64,000 nt of DNA, taken from the NCBI RefSeq assembly GCF_016908465.1, contig NZ_JAFBDY010000008.1, forward strand, positions 62,001 to 126,000, written 5' to 3'. Of the stretch, positions 1-8,366 are shown in pieces (the first letter of the stretch is position 1; every line of letters starts with the position of its first letter). Under the pieces are notes generated by a model, which worked only from the letters and a program-made list of their open reading frames with translations, searched no databases and was not told where the DNA came from. Origin of the DNA: Lysinibacillus composti (GTDB lineage Bacteria; Bacillota; Bacilli; Bacillales_A; Planococcaceae). Position numbers and translations under genes: made by a program.

Positions 1-447
1 AATCTTTCTCACACGAACATGCCCTGGTTCTATATATCTGCAAGTGTAAATAAGGGATTCTGTTTCAGCTACATAAACCTTTTTATTCATTCCAACTTCT
101 TCAAATATATTTCGGAATTCAAGGGCTCCCCAATACCCTGGGAATATCAAGATTACCTGATCATCTTGTAGATATGGTGCAATTGACCGAGCAACACTCT
201 TATGTGCTGTACCTGTCGTTGTTACCAAGATGACTTGGCTGTCTTTCATAGCAAACTTTAAATCTGTTGTTGCAGTTACAGAGGCGAATCCTTCAAATAC
301 GCCCTCTGATTTAATCCCACCCTTTTCATTAATTTTAGCAATCAATTCAGTTTGAATATCATATAAAACAACCTCATGATTTAACAATGTTAGATGTGCT
401 GCCATACTTTGTCCGCCATTTCCCGCACCAATAATCGAAAATTTCAT
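1..447 (-). CDS. Opine/octopine dehydrogenase-like protein, C-terminus cut by the window edge
   Basis: The visible 149 residues start with a Rossmann dinucleotide-binding fold (MKFSIIGAGNGGQSMAAHL, a GxGxxG loop) and continue with strands and helices typical of the NAD(P)-dependent octopine/nopaline dehydrogenase family (ILVTTTGTAHKSVA, then FPGYWGALEF). The C-terminal catalytic domain lies outside the window, so the family call rests on the N-terminal half. Octopine-type dehydrogenases interconvert secondary-amine dicarboxylates (opines) with an amino acid plus a 2-oxoacid. The start ATG lies 1 bp after the TRAP permease stop, so it is translated as the last visible gene of the operon. Ketopantoate-reductase-like or other 6-phosphogluconate-dehydrogenase-fold enzymes are alternatives. 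Confidence 0.6.
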   Translation of the reverse strand, partial: MKFSIIGAGNGGQSMAAHLTLLNHEVVLYDIQTELIAKINEKGGIKSEGVFEGFASVTATTDLKFAMKDSQVILVTTTGTAHKSVARSIAPYLQDDQVILIFPGYWGALEFRNIFEEVGMNKKVYVAETESLIYTCRYIEPGHVRVRKI

Positions 448-448
448 T

Positions 449-2392
449 TTATCCCTCAATTTCGCTTATATTTTGTTGATCTAACTTTTTAGAACTAAAG
501 AACATTTGCAATAATGCACCCACAAAAATTAATCCCAAACCAATTGCATCAGTAATTAAACCTGGAACAATCAATGATAAAGAAGCCGTAATGAGCAAAA
601 TTCTAACTAAAATATTCGCGTTTTTCCCGATGAACCATCCTTCTACGCCACATGCAAGTACAAATGCTCCGACGATTGCAGTTAAAGTAGAAACAATAAT
701 CTCTATAGGTGTTCCTTGTAATAAAATGGCCGGACCATAGACAAATACAAACGGAATAATAAATGCCACAATTCCAATTTTCATAGATGTCATGGCAACC
801 TGCATTGGTTTCGCTTCAGCAATACCAGCAGCTGCATATGCAGCAAGTGCCACAGGAGGTGTAAACGCTGACAAACAAGCAAAATAGAATACAAACATGT
901 GGGCAGCTAAAGGAGATACGCCCATCTGAATTAATGCTGGGGCAACAACCGCGGCTGTAATTAAATAAGCAGCTGTAGTAGGAAGTCCCATCCCTAAAAT
1001 AATCGTTGCACACATCGTCATGATTAGTGCCAATGCTAAATTATCACCAGCTAAAGAAAGAATCAGTGAAGCAAACTTTAACCCGGCACCTGTTAAATTT
1101 AAGACCCCTATTACAAGCCCAGCAGTTGCACAGGCTGCAATCATTCCGAGTGCAGATTTGGCACCGTCAACTAAGCAGCTAATTAATTTTGCAAAGGTCA
1201 TTCTCGTATGCTTTTTAACAAAAGATACGAGTATTGTTGATGCAATTGCCCAAATTGCTGCTTTAATTGGGCTTGTATTTAACACTGTCATGGTAAAAAT
1301 TAAAACGAGTAATGGAATAAATAAATGACCTTCTTTTAGTAAAACATTCTTTAAATTTGGAAGTTCACTCTTTGGTAATCCTTTTAATCCTAATTTCGCG
1401 GCCTGTAAGTCAATCATAATGATGACCGTGAAAAAGTATAATAATGCTGGAACGATGGAGGCATAAACGATATTAATATAGGAAGTTCCTAGTAATTGCG
1501 CCATAATAAAGGCAGCTGATCCTAATATAGGTGGCATGATTTGCCCACCAGTCGACGCTACTGATTCCACTGCGCCTGCATAACGTGAGGAATAACCTAT
1601 TTTTTTCATCAACGGAATTGTAAAGACACCCGTTGATACTACATTTGCCACTGAATTTCCAGAAACTGATCCGAATAGAGCACTTGAAACAACAGCAGCT
1701 TTTGCTGGTCCTCCTCTTTTTCCACCCGTTGCACCTATAGCAAAGTCTATAAAAAACTTACTTCCACCAGTTTCACTTAAAAAGGAGCCGAATAAGATAA
1801 ATAAGAATACAAAGGTTGCAGAAGCACCAATCGGTACACTAAAGATTGCATCCATACTATTCAAATAACTTAATATACGATCCCAGCTATAACCACGGTG
1901 TCCTAAGTCACCTGGAATATACTTACCAAAATGTGCATACAAAATAAAAAGTAAAGCAAGGATAGGTAAAATTAATCCTGTTGTTCGTCTAGTAATCTCT
2001 AAAACAACACCGATTAATATAATGCTTACCACCAAATCTAAACCCGTTGGGGCAACACCAATTCTATAAACTAATTCATCCATCTCAAGGATGAGGTAAG
2101 AACCTGCAAATACAACTAGTAATATTAATATATAGTCAATCATGGTTGTTATTGGACTATTATAAGCAGATTTTTTCATTGGATATTGCATCAAAATTAA
2201 AATGGCCCCTAGTCCTAAGTGAACTGTATAGAGAATCCATGGAGTAATTGGATAAAATCCTAATACAAATAGATGAAATAATGACATTATTACAGCTATT
2301 AAAGTAAATAGTTTAAGATTAATTCCGATTAGTATCTTTTTAGAACTGGAATTCTCTTGAATCTCCAAATCAGCTGATTTCAATTCGGACAT
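449..2392 (-). CDS. TRAP transporter fused permease subunit (TAXI-TRAP, DctQ-DctM type)
   Basis: A 647-residue polytopic membrane protein with about 16-18 hydrophobic segments. It matches the fused 4TM/12TM permeases that pair with TAXI solute-binding proteins and import carboxylates using a sodium gradient. The central GSVSGNSVANVVSTG and GGQIMPPILGSAAF stretches and the later GMGLPTTAAYL motif are typical DctM-type transport motifs. A longer reading from a TTG at 2422 exists, but GGGAGG sits 6-7 bp before the ATG at 2392, so I chose MSELKS. It lies 218 bp downstream of the binding-protein gene, with a hairpin between them, and 1 bp before the dehydrogenase. Substrate is not visible; a nitrogen-containing carboxylate would fit the neighbours. 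Confidence 0.9.
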   Translation of the reverse strand: MSELKSADLEIQENSSSKKILIGINLKLFTLIAVIMSLFHLFVLGFYPITPWILYTVHLGLGAILILMQYPMKKSAYNSPITTMIDYILILLVVFAGSYLILEMDELVYRIGVAPTGLDLVVSIILIGVVLEITRRTTGLILPILALLFILYAHFGKYIPGDLGHRGYSWDRILSYLNSMDAIFSVPIGASATFVFLFILFGSFLSETGGSKFFIDFAIGATGGKRGGPAKAAVVSSALFGSVSGNSVANVVSTGVFTIPLMKKIGYSSRYAGAVESVASTGGQIMPPILGSAAFIMAQLLGTSYINIVYASIVPALLYFFTVIIMIDLQAAKLGLKGLPKSELPNLKNVLLKEGHLFIPLLVLIFTMTVLNTSPIKAAIWAIASTILVSFVKKHTRMTFAKLISCLVDGAKSALGMIAACATAGLVIGVLNLTGAGLKFASLILSLAGDNLALALIMTMCATIILGMGLPTTAAYLITAAVVAPALIQMGVSPLAAHMFVFYFACLSAFTPPVALAAYAAAGIAEAKPMQVAMTSMKIGIVAFIIPFVFVYGPAILLQGTPIEIIVSTLTAIVGAFVLACGVEGWFIGKNANILVRILLITASLSLIVPGLITDAIGLGLIFVGALLQMFFSSKKLDQQNISEIEG

Positions 2393-2569
2393 GGTTAACC
2401 TCCCCACTACATTTCGATTCAATCATTCTCTCTAACTGTTAATTATTTTATTTAATAGCATGATATGGTGATTGTTACTAAATAATTTAGAGACTCTGGA
2501 ATATGTAAATCTATTTAAATTAATATTTTTGTAGGTAAATTTTTTGTTTTGTATCTTTCAGATTAAGTA

Positions 2570-2598
2570 CTTCTTGGCAACTTTAGATTGCCAAGAAG
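2570..2598 (-). other. Intercistronic hairpin between binding protein and permease
   Basis: CTTCTTGGCAA and TTGCCAAGAAG form a perfect 11-bp stem with a 7-nt loop. There is no U-tract after it on the minus strand, so it is more likely a partial terminator or an mRNA-end stabiliser that lets the upstream binding-protein message outnumber the permease message, a common arrangement in transporter operons (inference). Confidence 0.6.
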
Positions 2599-2610
2599 AC
2601 TCATGATTAA

Positions 2611-3633
2611 TTATTGTTCTGGCGGCAATAGATTTTCTGGAATTTCGATACCTATTTCTTGATAATATTTAACAGCCCCTGGATGATAAGGAATCGTACT
2701 ATACTTGAAATTTTCAACGATCGTTTCTTTTGCACTTGGATCCACCGCTAAAAGTTCTTCATGTTTCTCAAATGTGGTTTTAACTAGGTTATAAACTAAC
2801 TCATCTGATAATTCTGATGATGCTATTGCGAAATTCCAAAAGCCAGGTAGTAAAATATCTTCCTCTTGGTGTTTATAAGTACCGTTAGGAATAATTGCCT
2901 CCGACCAATAAGGATACTTTTCTAGGGCCTTTTTCATTTCTTCTTCAGTTAAACCAATATGTTGAACCTCGTGTGTCGTTTCAAGATCAAGCATGAAAGG
3001 TCCCGGAACTCCTGTGACCGCAAAACCAGCATCAATTGTTCCATCACGTAATCCGTCAATCGCAGTATTAGTTGGAATTCCACTTACCCTACCAGGCTTA
3101 ACTCCTAAAACATCCAAAAGGCCTTCACCAGCAACTGCACTAGTACTTCCTGGTGCTCCTGTACTTACAATTTTATTCGCAAAGTCACTAATACTTGTAA
3201 TTCCACTATCTTTCAAACTATACATATGCATAACACTTGCATACATTGGGAAAATTGAACGAATTTTCGTATACTTTTTATCTGCCCAACCTGTACCAGT
3301 ATAGGCTTCACCAGCAAGCCATGCTGTCACGAAACCTAAATCCATCTCTCCACTTTCAATTAATTGGATATTTGAATTTGGGCCTCCAGTAACTTCTACT
3401 GCAACATCAGTATTTGGGACGTTCTTTCCAATAATATCTGCCCAGCCGCCACCCCATACATAGTAAGTACCCCCTTGACTCGACGTACCTAAAAGAAGTC
3501 TATGTTCAGTTTCATTCGAAGTGTTAGAATTTGTTTCCCCATTACTTTCGGAAGTACTACTCTTAGAACACCCAGCCAATGCGAGAGTTAAAACAGCAAC
3601 TGTAAGTAATAATTTTGAAAATTTACCTTTCAT
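2611..3633 (-). CDS. TAXI family TRAP transporter solute-binding lipoprotein
   Basis: A 340-residue extracytoplasmic binding protein. The N-terminus is a lipoprotein signal peptide with lipobox LALAGC (Cys about residue 22) followed by a Ser/Asn/Thr-rich linker. The mature part has the TAXI-family pattern: LLLGTSSQGGTYYVWGGGWA near the start, then VEVTGGPNSNIQLIESGEMDLGFVTAW, and STGAPGSTSAVAGEGLLDVLG in the middle. The Gly-rich opening binds the ligand carboxylate in characterised relatives (family knowledge). An AAAGGGG ribosome site precedes the ATG. It delivers its ligand to the permease encoded just downstream. Length is normal for the family. Confidence 0.9.
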   Translation of the reverse strand: MKGKFSKLLLTVAVLTLALAGCSKSSTSESNGETNSNTSNETEHRLLLGTSSQGGTYYVWGGGWADIIGKNVPNTDVAVEVTGGPNSNIQLIESGEMDLGFVTAWLAGEAYTGTGWADKKYTKIRSIFPMYASVMHMYSLKDSGITSISDFANKIVSTGAPGSTSAVAGEGLLDVLGVKPGRVSGIPTNTAIDGLRDGTIDAGFAVTGVPGPFMLDLETTHEVQHIGLTEEEMKKALEKYPYWSEAIIPNGTYKHQEEDILLPGFWNFAIASSELSDELVYNLVKTTFEKHEELLAVDPSAKETIVENFKYSTIPYHPGAVKYYQEIGIEIPENLLPPEQ

Positions 3634-3705
3634 TCAATTTCCCCTTTGTTTGAGATTTGCTTTCTTTTTCAACAATTAAATCTTATAAGCTATTAGAATC
3701 CCCCT

Positions 3706-5181
3706 TTATACATTTTGAGTATTAGACAATTTACTTCTTTTATCATGGAAAAGAGTTTGTTGTTTGATTAACCATTTTTTATCTTTCTCTAAAGCTTCCG
3801 TCAACCTTATTAGCTGTCTTTTAACTTCTCCTGATGCAGGTCCTCCAATAGTACTTTTCAATTCAACATTTTGAATTGGATCTAATGCCTGTTTAATACC
3901 TTCTTTTGACAACAGGATTTCTTTACCTATGACCAATTTTGATAGATCTTTAATAACCTCAGAATCTATGTTTGATACTGGAATTTTTTTATCTATCATT
4001 TCGCTAACTAAGTGTCCGACAATTTGATGCGCTTCTCTAAATGATATATTTGCTTCTCGGACAATCGTATTTGCTAGTTCAGTCACTGTTGAAAAATTCT
4101 CCATTGTACGTAATAACATTTTTTCTTCATTAAATTTCAGTGTTTTAACTGTTGCCGTCATTAGGTGGAGACTAGAATCTACATCGGTGAATGCGTCCCA
4201 AAAATATTTAAAACTTTCGGTTAAATCTCGGCTATGACCATAGGATGTATTTTTCAAACAACTTGTTGCAGAAATTAAAGCTGACATAACATGACCTGAT
4301 TTCGCTTTAATATGTTCTAATGTAATTGGATTCTTCTTTTGAGGCATGATACTACTACAAGCTGCAACTGAATCCCCTACCTCGACAATGCCAAATTCAT
4401 CGGTTGACCAAATATATAGATCTTGGCTAAATCGACTAAGGTTGTTCATTAATATATTCATTGCTGAAAGTGCCTCTAAAACATAATCTCGAGAAGCTAC
4501 TGCATCAATCGAGTTTTCCATTGCATGTTCAAATCCTAAAAGAGTTGAAGTTTCTTGACGATCAATTTTAAAAGATGTTGATGCCATTGCTCCGGCACCT
4601 AATGGGGAAATATTAATTACGTTGAATGATTGTATAAATCGTTGAAAATCTCTTTCGAGTGCTGAGAGAATTGCAGATAAATAGTGAGCTAGTGTAATTG
4701 GTTCCGCTGGTTGCATATGCGTATATCCAGACATTACGGTATGAAGAGAGTTATTAGCTATTTTCATTATTTCTTCCCGAAGACTAACTACTTGCTGACA
4801 AATGTTTAGAAGACTATCTCGACTGTTCATTCTTGCCAAAGTTGCATATAAATCATTTCTGCTTCTTCCAGTATGTAGTTGGCCACCAACTTCAACACCA
4901 ACTATCTTAATGAGAGCAGCTTCAATATTGAAATATAGCTCTTCTAATTTAGGATCTAATTCTAAACTAGCAGCACCATTTTTATTTATACTTTCTAAAG
5001 CATCCGTAATTTTCTGCCCATCTTCCTGGGAGACAATACCTTTAGAAATTAACATGATTAAATGTCCTTTATTAATATCCATAATATTAGTAAAGGATCT
5101 CTTCTGCTCTGCCTCTAAGGCTGGGAGAAGAAGATAGTTAATCACCTCTTCGGATAATTCTGCCTTTAATCGTTCCCTCAC
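3706..5181 (-). CDS. Argininosuccinate lyase-like enzyme (fumarase/aspartase superfamily), probably catabolic
   Basis: A 491-residue protein from a GTG start at 5181 (AAGGGAG about 8 bp upstream); a longer reading would overlap the regulator gene and has no ribosome site. The superfamily signature is clear: SSIMPQKKNP near residue 290 (the catalytic serine loop), TGRSRNDLYATLARM near 110, and YTHMQPAEPITLAHYL near 160. It lacks the WGGRF-type opening of ordinary ArgH, and no arginine-biosynthesis gene is nearby. Members cleave C-N bonds to give fumarate; ArgH relatives include EDDS lyase, which acts on aminopolycarboxylates. In this operon it more likely cleaves an imported N-succinyl-type compound than argininosuccinate (inference). 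Family confident, substrate unknown. Confidence 0.85.
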   Translation of the reverse strand: MRERLKAELSEEVINYLLLPALEAEQKRSFTNIMDINKGHLIMLISKGIVSQEDGQKITDALESINKNGAASLELDPKLEELYFNIEAALIKIVGVEVGGQLHTGRSRNDLYATLARMNSRDSLLNICQQVVSLREEIMKIANNSLHTVMSGYTHMQPAEPITLAHYLSAILSALERDFQRFIQSFNVINISPLGAGAMASTSFKIDRQETSTLLGFEHAMENSIDAVASRDYVLEALSAMNILMNNLSRFSQDLYIWSTDEFGIVEVGDSVAACSSIMPQKKNPITLEHIKAKSGHVMSALISATSCLKNTSYGHSRDLTESFKYFWDAFTDVDSSLHLMTATVKTLKFNEEKMLLRTMENFSTVTELANTIVREANISFREAHQIVGHLVSEMIDKKIPVSNIDSEVIKDLSKLVIGKEILLSKEGIKQALDPIQNVELKSTIGGPASGEVKRQLIRLTEALEKDKKWLIKQQTLFHDKRSKLSNTQNV

Positions 5182-5242
5182 GAATAGACCACTCCCTTTT
5201 GATTTACACCTAAAAGAAACTGAATAGCTTCTGAAAAGAATG

Positions 5243-5953
5243 TTATTCTGAGCTAAAAAGCATCTTACAACGATCACCTCTAAAAACACTTGTATTCAAT
5301 ATGACAGGTGTTCCTTGTGGTGTCATTAAAAGCCTTGTAATCTTTAAAGTTGGCTGACTTTGATCAATTCCCAACACTTTTGCTTCGTATGAATCTAGTA
5401 GGACAGGCTCAATATAGTTCTTATACCTAGTTAGAGTGATTCCATACTGTTCTAAAATCAAGTCACTAAGTCTTCCCTCAAGATTTTTCTCAAGTAGGCC
5501 TGGGACAAGGTTGACTGGAATATAGGATTTTTCTATTGCCGCAGGTTCTTCATTAAAATACCTTAAGCGAATAATTTCAAATACTTTCTCATTGTTTTTT
5601 AAATTTAGAGCTTTTAATTTCGCAGACGTACCTTCTATTTCTTTCATACTGATGGGTGTATGTTTAGTCCCAAATTCCTCTGGATAAGAAAAGTTGATAA
5701 AATTGCCTTCGAATTTAGGTTTAGCAACGAACGTGCCAACCCCCTTCTTTCGTTTCAGAACCCCTTCATTGACCAATTCGAGGATAGCTTGTCTAATGGT
5801 TGACCTGCTTACATCTAGGTTTTTCGCTAAATCTAACTCATTTGGAATCTTATCACCACTTTTCCAATCACCGTTTTCAATTTTTTCCTTTATTAACTCT
5901 TTAATTTGGTAATATAGTGGAATGCCACTTTCTTCATTTAATACTGATTTCAT
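5243..5953 (-). CDS. GntR family regulator of HutC type (UTRA effector domain)
   Basis: A 236-residue repressor-type protein. Residues 1-75 are a GntR winged helix-turn-helix (SGDKIPNELDLAKNLDVSRS, then TIRQAILELVNEGVLKRKKG and VGTFV). Residues 90-236 form a UTRA ligand-binding domain of the HutC group, with the characteristic ending ITRLLMTPQGTPVILNTSVFRGDR. It is the first gene of the lyase/TRAP operon, 61 bp before the lyase start, so it is likely the local regulator, responding to the imported substrate or a breakdown product. A palindrome upstream (6026-6041) is a plausible operator. Confidence 0.9.
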   Translation of the reverse strand: MKSVLNEESGIPLYYQIKELIKEKIENGDWKSGDKIPNELDLAKNLDVSRSTIRQAILELVNEGVLKRKKGVGTFVAKPKFEGNFINFSYPEEFGTKHTPISMKEIEGTSAKLKALNLKNNEKVFEIIRLRYFNEEPAAIEKSYIPVNLVPGLLEKNLEGRLSDLILEQYGITLTRYKNYIEPVLLDSYEAKVLGIDQSQPTLKITRLLMTPQGTPVILNTSVFRGDRCKMLFSSE

Positions 5954-6025
5954 CTTAACTCCTCATTTTTCGGATATTTGTTTTGACAGTTCCGTTTTTG
6001 TAATGAGCAACTCTTTTGAATGTTC

Positions 6026-6041
6026 GTATGTCTGTACATAC
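6026..6041. promoter_or_regulatory. Putative GntR/HutC operator upstream of the lyase/TRAP operon
   Basis: GTATGTCTGTACATAC is a perfect 6+6 inverted repeat (GTATGT / ACATAC, 4-bp spacer), 73 bp upstream of the regulator start. HutC-group regulators bind short GT-rich/AC-rich palindromes, so this is the best operator candidate in the gap. Autoregulation and control of the whole operon is an inference. Confidence 0.45.
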
Positions 6042-6103
6042 TATGAGGATAAATTAATCAGTATTCGAAAACAGTTAAAATTTTTTTAGGAATTTGATTA
6101 CAA

Positions 6104-6142
6104 TAAATAAAAAACCTCACAGCCAATCAGCTGCAAGGGTTA
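6104..6142 (-). terminator. Rho-independent terminator after the acetyltransferase gene
   Basis: On the minus strand CTTGCAGC and GCTGTGAG pair over 8 bp (two G-U pairs) around a 6-nt loop and are followed by TTTTTTATT. It lies 10 bp past the acetyltransferase stop codon. Confidence 0.75.
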
Positions 6143-6151
6143 AATTCCATA

Positions 6152-7357
6152 TTAAAAATAATCAATAAACTGTGGAATGCCGACTGGAATTAAGTCTTCC
6201 AGGATGGTGATGGTTTCGGATTTTCCTTTTAGACGTTCGATTTTTTTTAGATATTTTGGACGCTTGTAACCAAGAAGCATGGTTGTTAAGGTTTGGATGG
6301 ACATTTGAACGGTGATGTCTTCCATAACATCGAAATTAGTCACTCTTTTTACGGTTACGTTTCCATTTTCGGACAAGATATCGTAAGTGCCATTATTCCA
6401 CTCAACTAAACGGTCTGCCACTGCGAACCGGATATGGAAGTCGGGTTCATCAAATGGGTAGCGCTTTAAAAATTCCTCTACATCGACGATCCGGGCCATA
6501 AAATATGGGGAAACCTTTTGAATGATTTCGCTATCTTCAAATAAGAATGCTACTGGCTCATTTCCGGCTGTTTTACCGTATGCATTGTAAACCATCGATT
6601 TATGGGCAGAAACGAAATTCCATAATCCTTTTCGTGCCTCTTCTTGCAAGTAGACAATTTCATCAATATAGAAATTTTCTTCCATAATTCTGTAGAATAA
6701 ATAGCCTTGAGGTTCGTCGTTTTCATCATAATAAACAGCTGCTTGCATTTGGACATCGGTATCGACGAATTTTTCTTCCCAATAATCCTCGTGAAATTTT
6801 TCATTCCATGCGATTGTATTTCGGATCATGGCGCCGTGCGTGATGGAAGCATACCGTTGATAAACATCCACTAGGTGCTCATCTCTCGTTCCTACTCGTC
6901 GGATTTTTCCTGGTATGGAAGAATATTGAGGGAATTGTGTATCTTTCACTTGAAACTCTACGATATCGCTCATAATCTCCCAACCCTTTTTCCGGTAATA
7001 TGGAATGGAGAATGGGAATAAATAGGAAATATATCGACCTTCATTACGCATCATGATTAATGTTTCCTTAATTAATTGATCCATCAACCCTTGTTTGGAA
7101 TACTCAGGGTAAGTACCGATTGCTGTAATTCCACCCATTTCATAGGGAACGCCATAAATATTTACTTGGAATGGCAAACTTAAGATTTGGGAGACAAGTT
7201 GCCCTCCGTCAAACCATCCGAGTGCATGGCCTTCATTAAATTGTCTACTTTTCTCACTGACGAAGCGTCGATCTTTTTTAATGGACATGGACATTTGAAA
7301 AACATAATTTAACAAGTCAATGGATTGAGCCATCTCCTCCATTTTGATTTCTCGCAT
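6152..7357 (-). CDS. Eis-like GNAT N-acetyltransferase
   Basis: A 401-residue protein with the layout of the Eis/enhanced-intracellular-survival acetyltransferase group: an N-terminal GNAT domain (ALGWFDGGQLVSQILSLPFQ, GGITAIGTYPEYSKQGLMDQ covering the acetyl-CoA loop, residues ~60-120), a second degenerate GNAT domain, and a C-terminal SCP2-like domain (VLTTMLLGYKRP-type ending near 375). The start is set at the ATG at 7357, which has AAAAGGA 6 bp upstream; the two earlier in-frame starts have no properly spaced ribosome site. It is a lone gene with its own terminator. Eis relatives acetylate amines, including aminoglycosides and peptides; the target here is unknown. Confidence 0.85.
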   Translation of the reverse strand: MREIKMEEMAQSIDLLNYVFQMSMSIKKDRRFVSEKSRQFNEGHALGWFDGGQLVSQILSLPFQVNIYGVPYEMGGITAIGTYPEYSKQGLMDQLIKETLIMMRNEGRYISYLFPFSIPYYRKKGWEIMSDIVEFQVKDTQFPQYSSIPGKIRRVGTRDEHLVDVYQRYASITHGAMIRNTIAWNEKFHEDYWEEKFVDTDVQMQAAVYYDENDEPQGYLFYRIMEENFYIDEIVYLQEEARKGLWNFVSAHKSMVYNAYGKTAGNEPVAFLFEDSEIIQKVSPYFMARIVDVEEFLKRYPFDEPDFHIRFAVADRLVEWNNGTYDILSENGNVTVKRVTNFDVMEDITVQMSIQTLTTMLLGYKRPKYLKKIERLKGKSETITILEDLIPVGIPQFIDYF

Positions 7358-7619
7358 CACAAGTCCTTTTCGTTGATTCAACATAATCACCTATTAATTT
7401 TAGTTTTTATTATTCAAAATTGCCTTAGCTCAGTACGGTCAAAAGCCCACTGAATTAGTTAATCTTAACAAATTTCGTTAGTCGATACATGTGTATATTA
7501 GCCTTTTAACTTTGAAGAATTTGTAAATCATTTTGTATCTAAATTTACAATCTGAATGGTTCACGCCAGACTATTCGCCATCTTCCTCGGAACATTAGGT
7601 TTTATTAGTTTATTAATTC

Positions 7620-8072
7620 TTATTGAAAATTAATCATAGCCAATAAATTTCTTACTCGATCTGACAATGATCCATTGAATGTGATAAAAGGTTCTTCGTT
7701 GAAATAAAGTAAACCAAGTAAAAATGGAGAAAGAATGATGATAAAATATGTTAGTCGTTTTAGAGGGAAAGGCTGTACTTTACTGAACTTCGAAAAAATG
7801 AAAGTTGGAATAACTAAGCCTATTGTGATACCTAACATATTGTAGAGGGCATCTAACAATTCCGCGCTGCGGTCAGGTAATAACAGTTGCCGATATTCTT
7901 CGATGATCCCAATTACCATTAATGTAACCCATATAATACTGATATTTCGAATTTGATTTCTTTTCGTAGAGAATAGAAGCGTTGTTAATCCTAAAACGAG
8001 TGACACACTTGTATAAAAAGATAGATGTTGCCATTTGTCGTGTCCAAATAATAATCCAAAATTAATATCCAT
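7620..8072 (-). CDS. VanZ-like integral membrane protein
   Basis: A 150-residue protein with four predicted membrane helices. It carries the VanZ-family signature spread over the helices: DKWQHLSFY near residue 10, then IIEEYRQLLLPDRSAELLDA followed by LYNMLGITIG near residues 65-95. The ATG at 8072 has AGGGG about 8 bp upstream; the longer reading to 8237 adds a charged, unconserved-looking leader without a ribosome site. VanZ proteins lower susceptibility to teicoplanin and lipoglycopeptides in enterococci, but most chromosomal copies have no known role. No glycopeptide-resistance genes are nearby. Confidence 0.75.
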   Translation of the reverse strand: MDINFGLLFGHDKWQHLSFYTSVSLVLGLTTLLFSTKRNQIRNISIIWVTLMVIGIIEEYRQLLLPDRSAELLDALYNMLGITIGLVIPTFIFSKFSKVQPFPLKRLTYFIIILSPFLLGLLYFNEEPFITFNGSLSDRVRNLLAMINFQ

Positions 8073-8316
8073 AATTGAACCCCTTTTATAATTATCAGTA
8101 TCAATGAACCCTTTGTCATTTATTTCAGGATGGTCATATTTAGGAAAATCACGCGAGGCTGTAAATGTAGTATTAGGGCCTCGCAATAAAATGTTAAAAT
8201 GTCTTTTCAGTGTAGCACCTAACCAGATTGTTGCCAAATATTTTCCATTTTATTATTAAAATTCTTCCAACCCCTATCCAACGCTTTAAAAAATCTTCAA
8301 ACATACTCTCATGCAA

Positions 8317-8354
8317 AATAAAAAAGAACTTCTCACCATGAACGCAAGAAGTTC
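8317..8354 (-). terminator. Rho-independent terminator after the sensor diguanylate cyclase
   Basis: GAACTTCT and AGAAGTTC form an 8-bp stem on the minus strand with a 13-nt loop, followed directly by TTTTTTATTTTG. It lies just past the stop of the gene ending at 8367. Confidence 0.85.
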
Positions 8355-8366
8355 CGTCATAATCTA

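Noticed and set aside
1020..1328. Plus-strand frames opposite the TRAP, lyase, LXG, essC and transporter genes
   Set aside because: These are antisense shadows of well-supported minus-strand genes, without ribosome sites or recognisable proteins.
3706..5181. Arginine biosynthesis argH
   Set aside because: No argG or other arg gene nearby, the start motif differs, and it sits in a transporter operon under a HutC-type regulator.
3706..5289. Long start of the lyase gene
   Set aside because: It overlaps the regulator gene and lacks a ribosome site; the GTG at 5181 is well supported.
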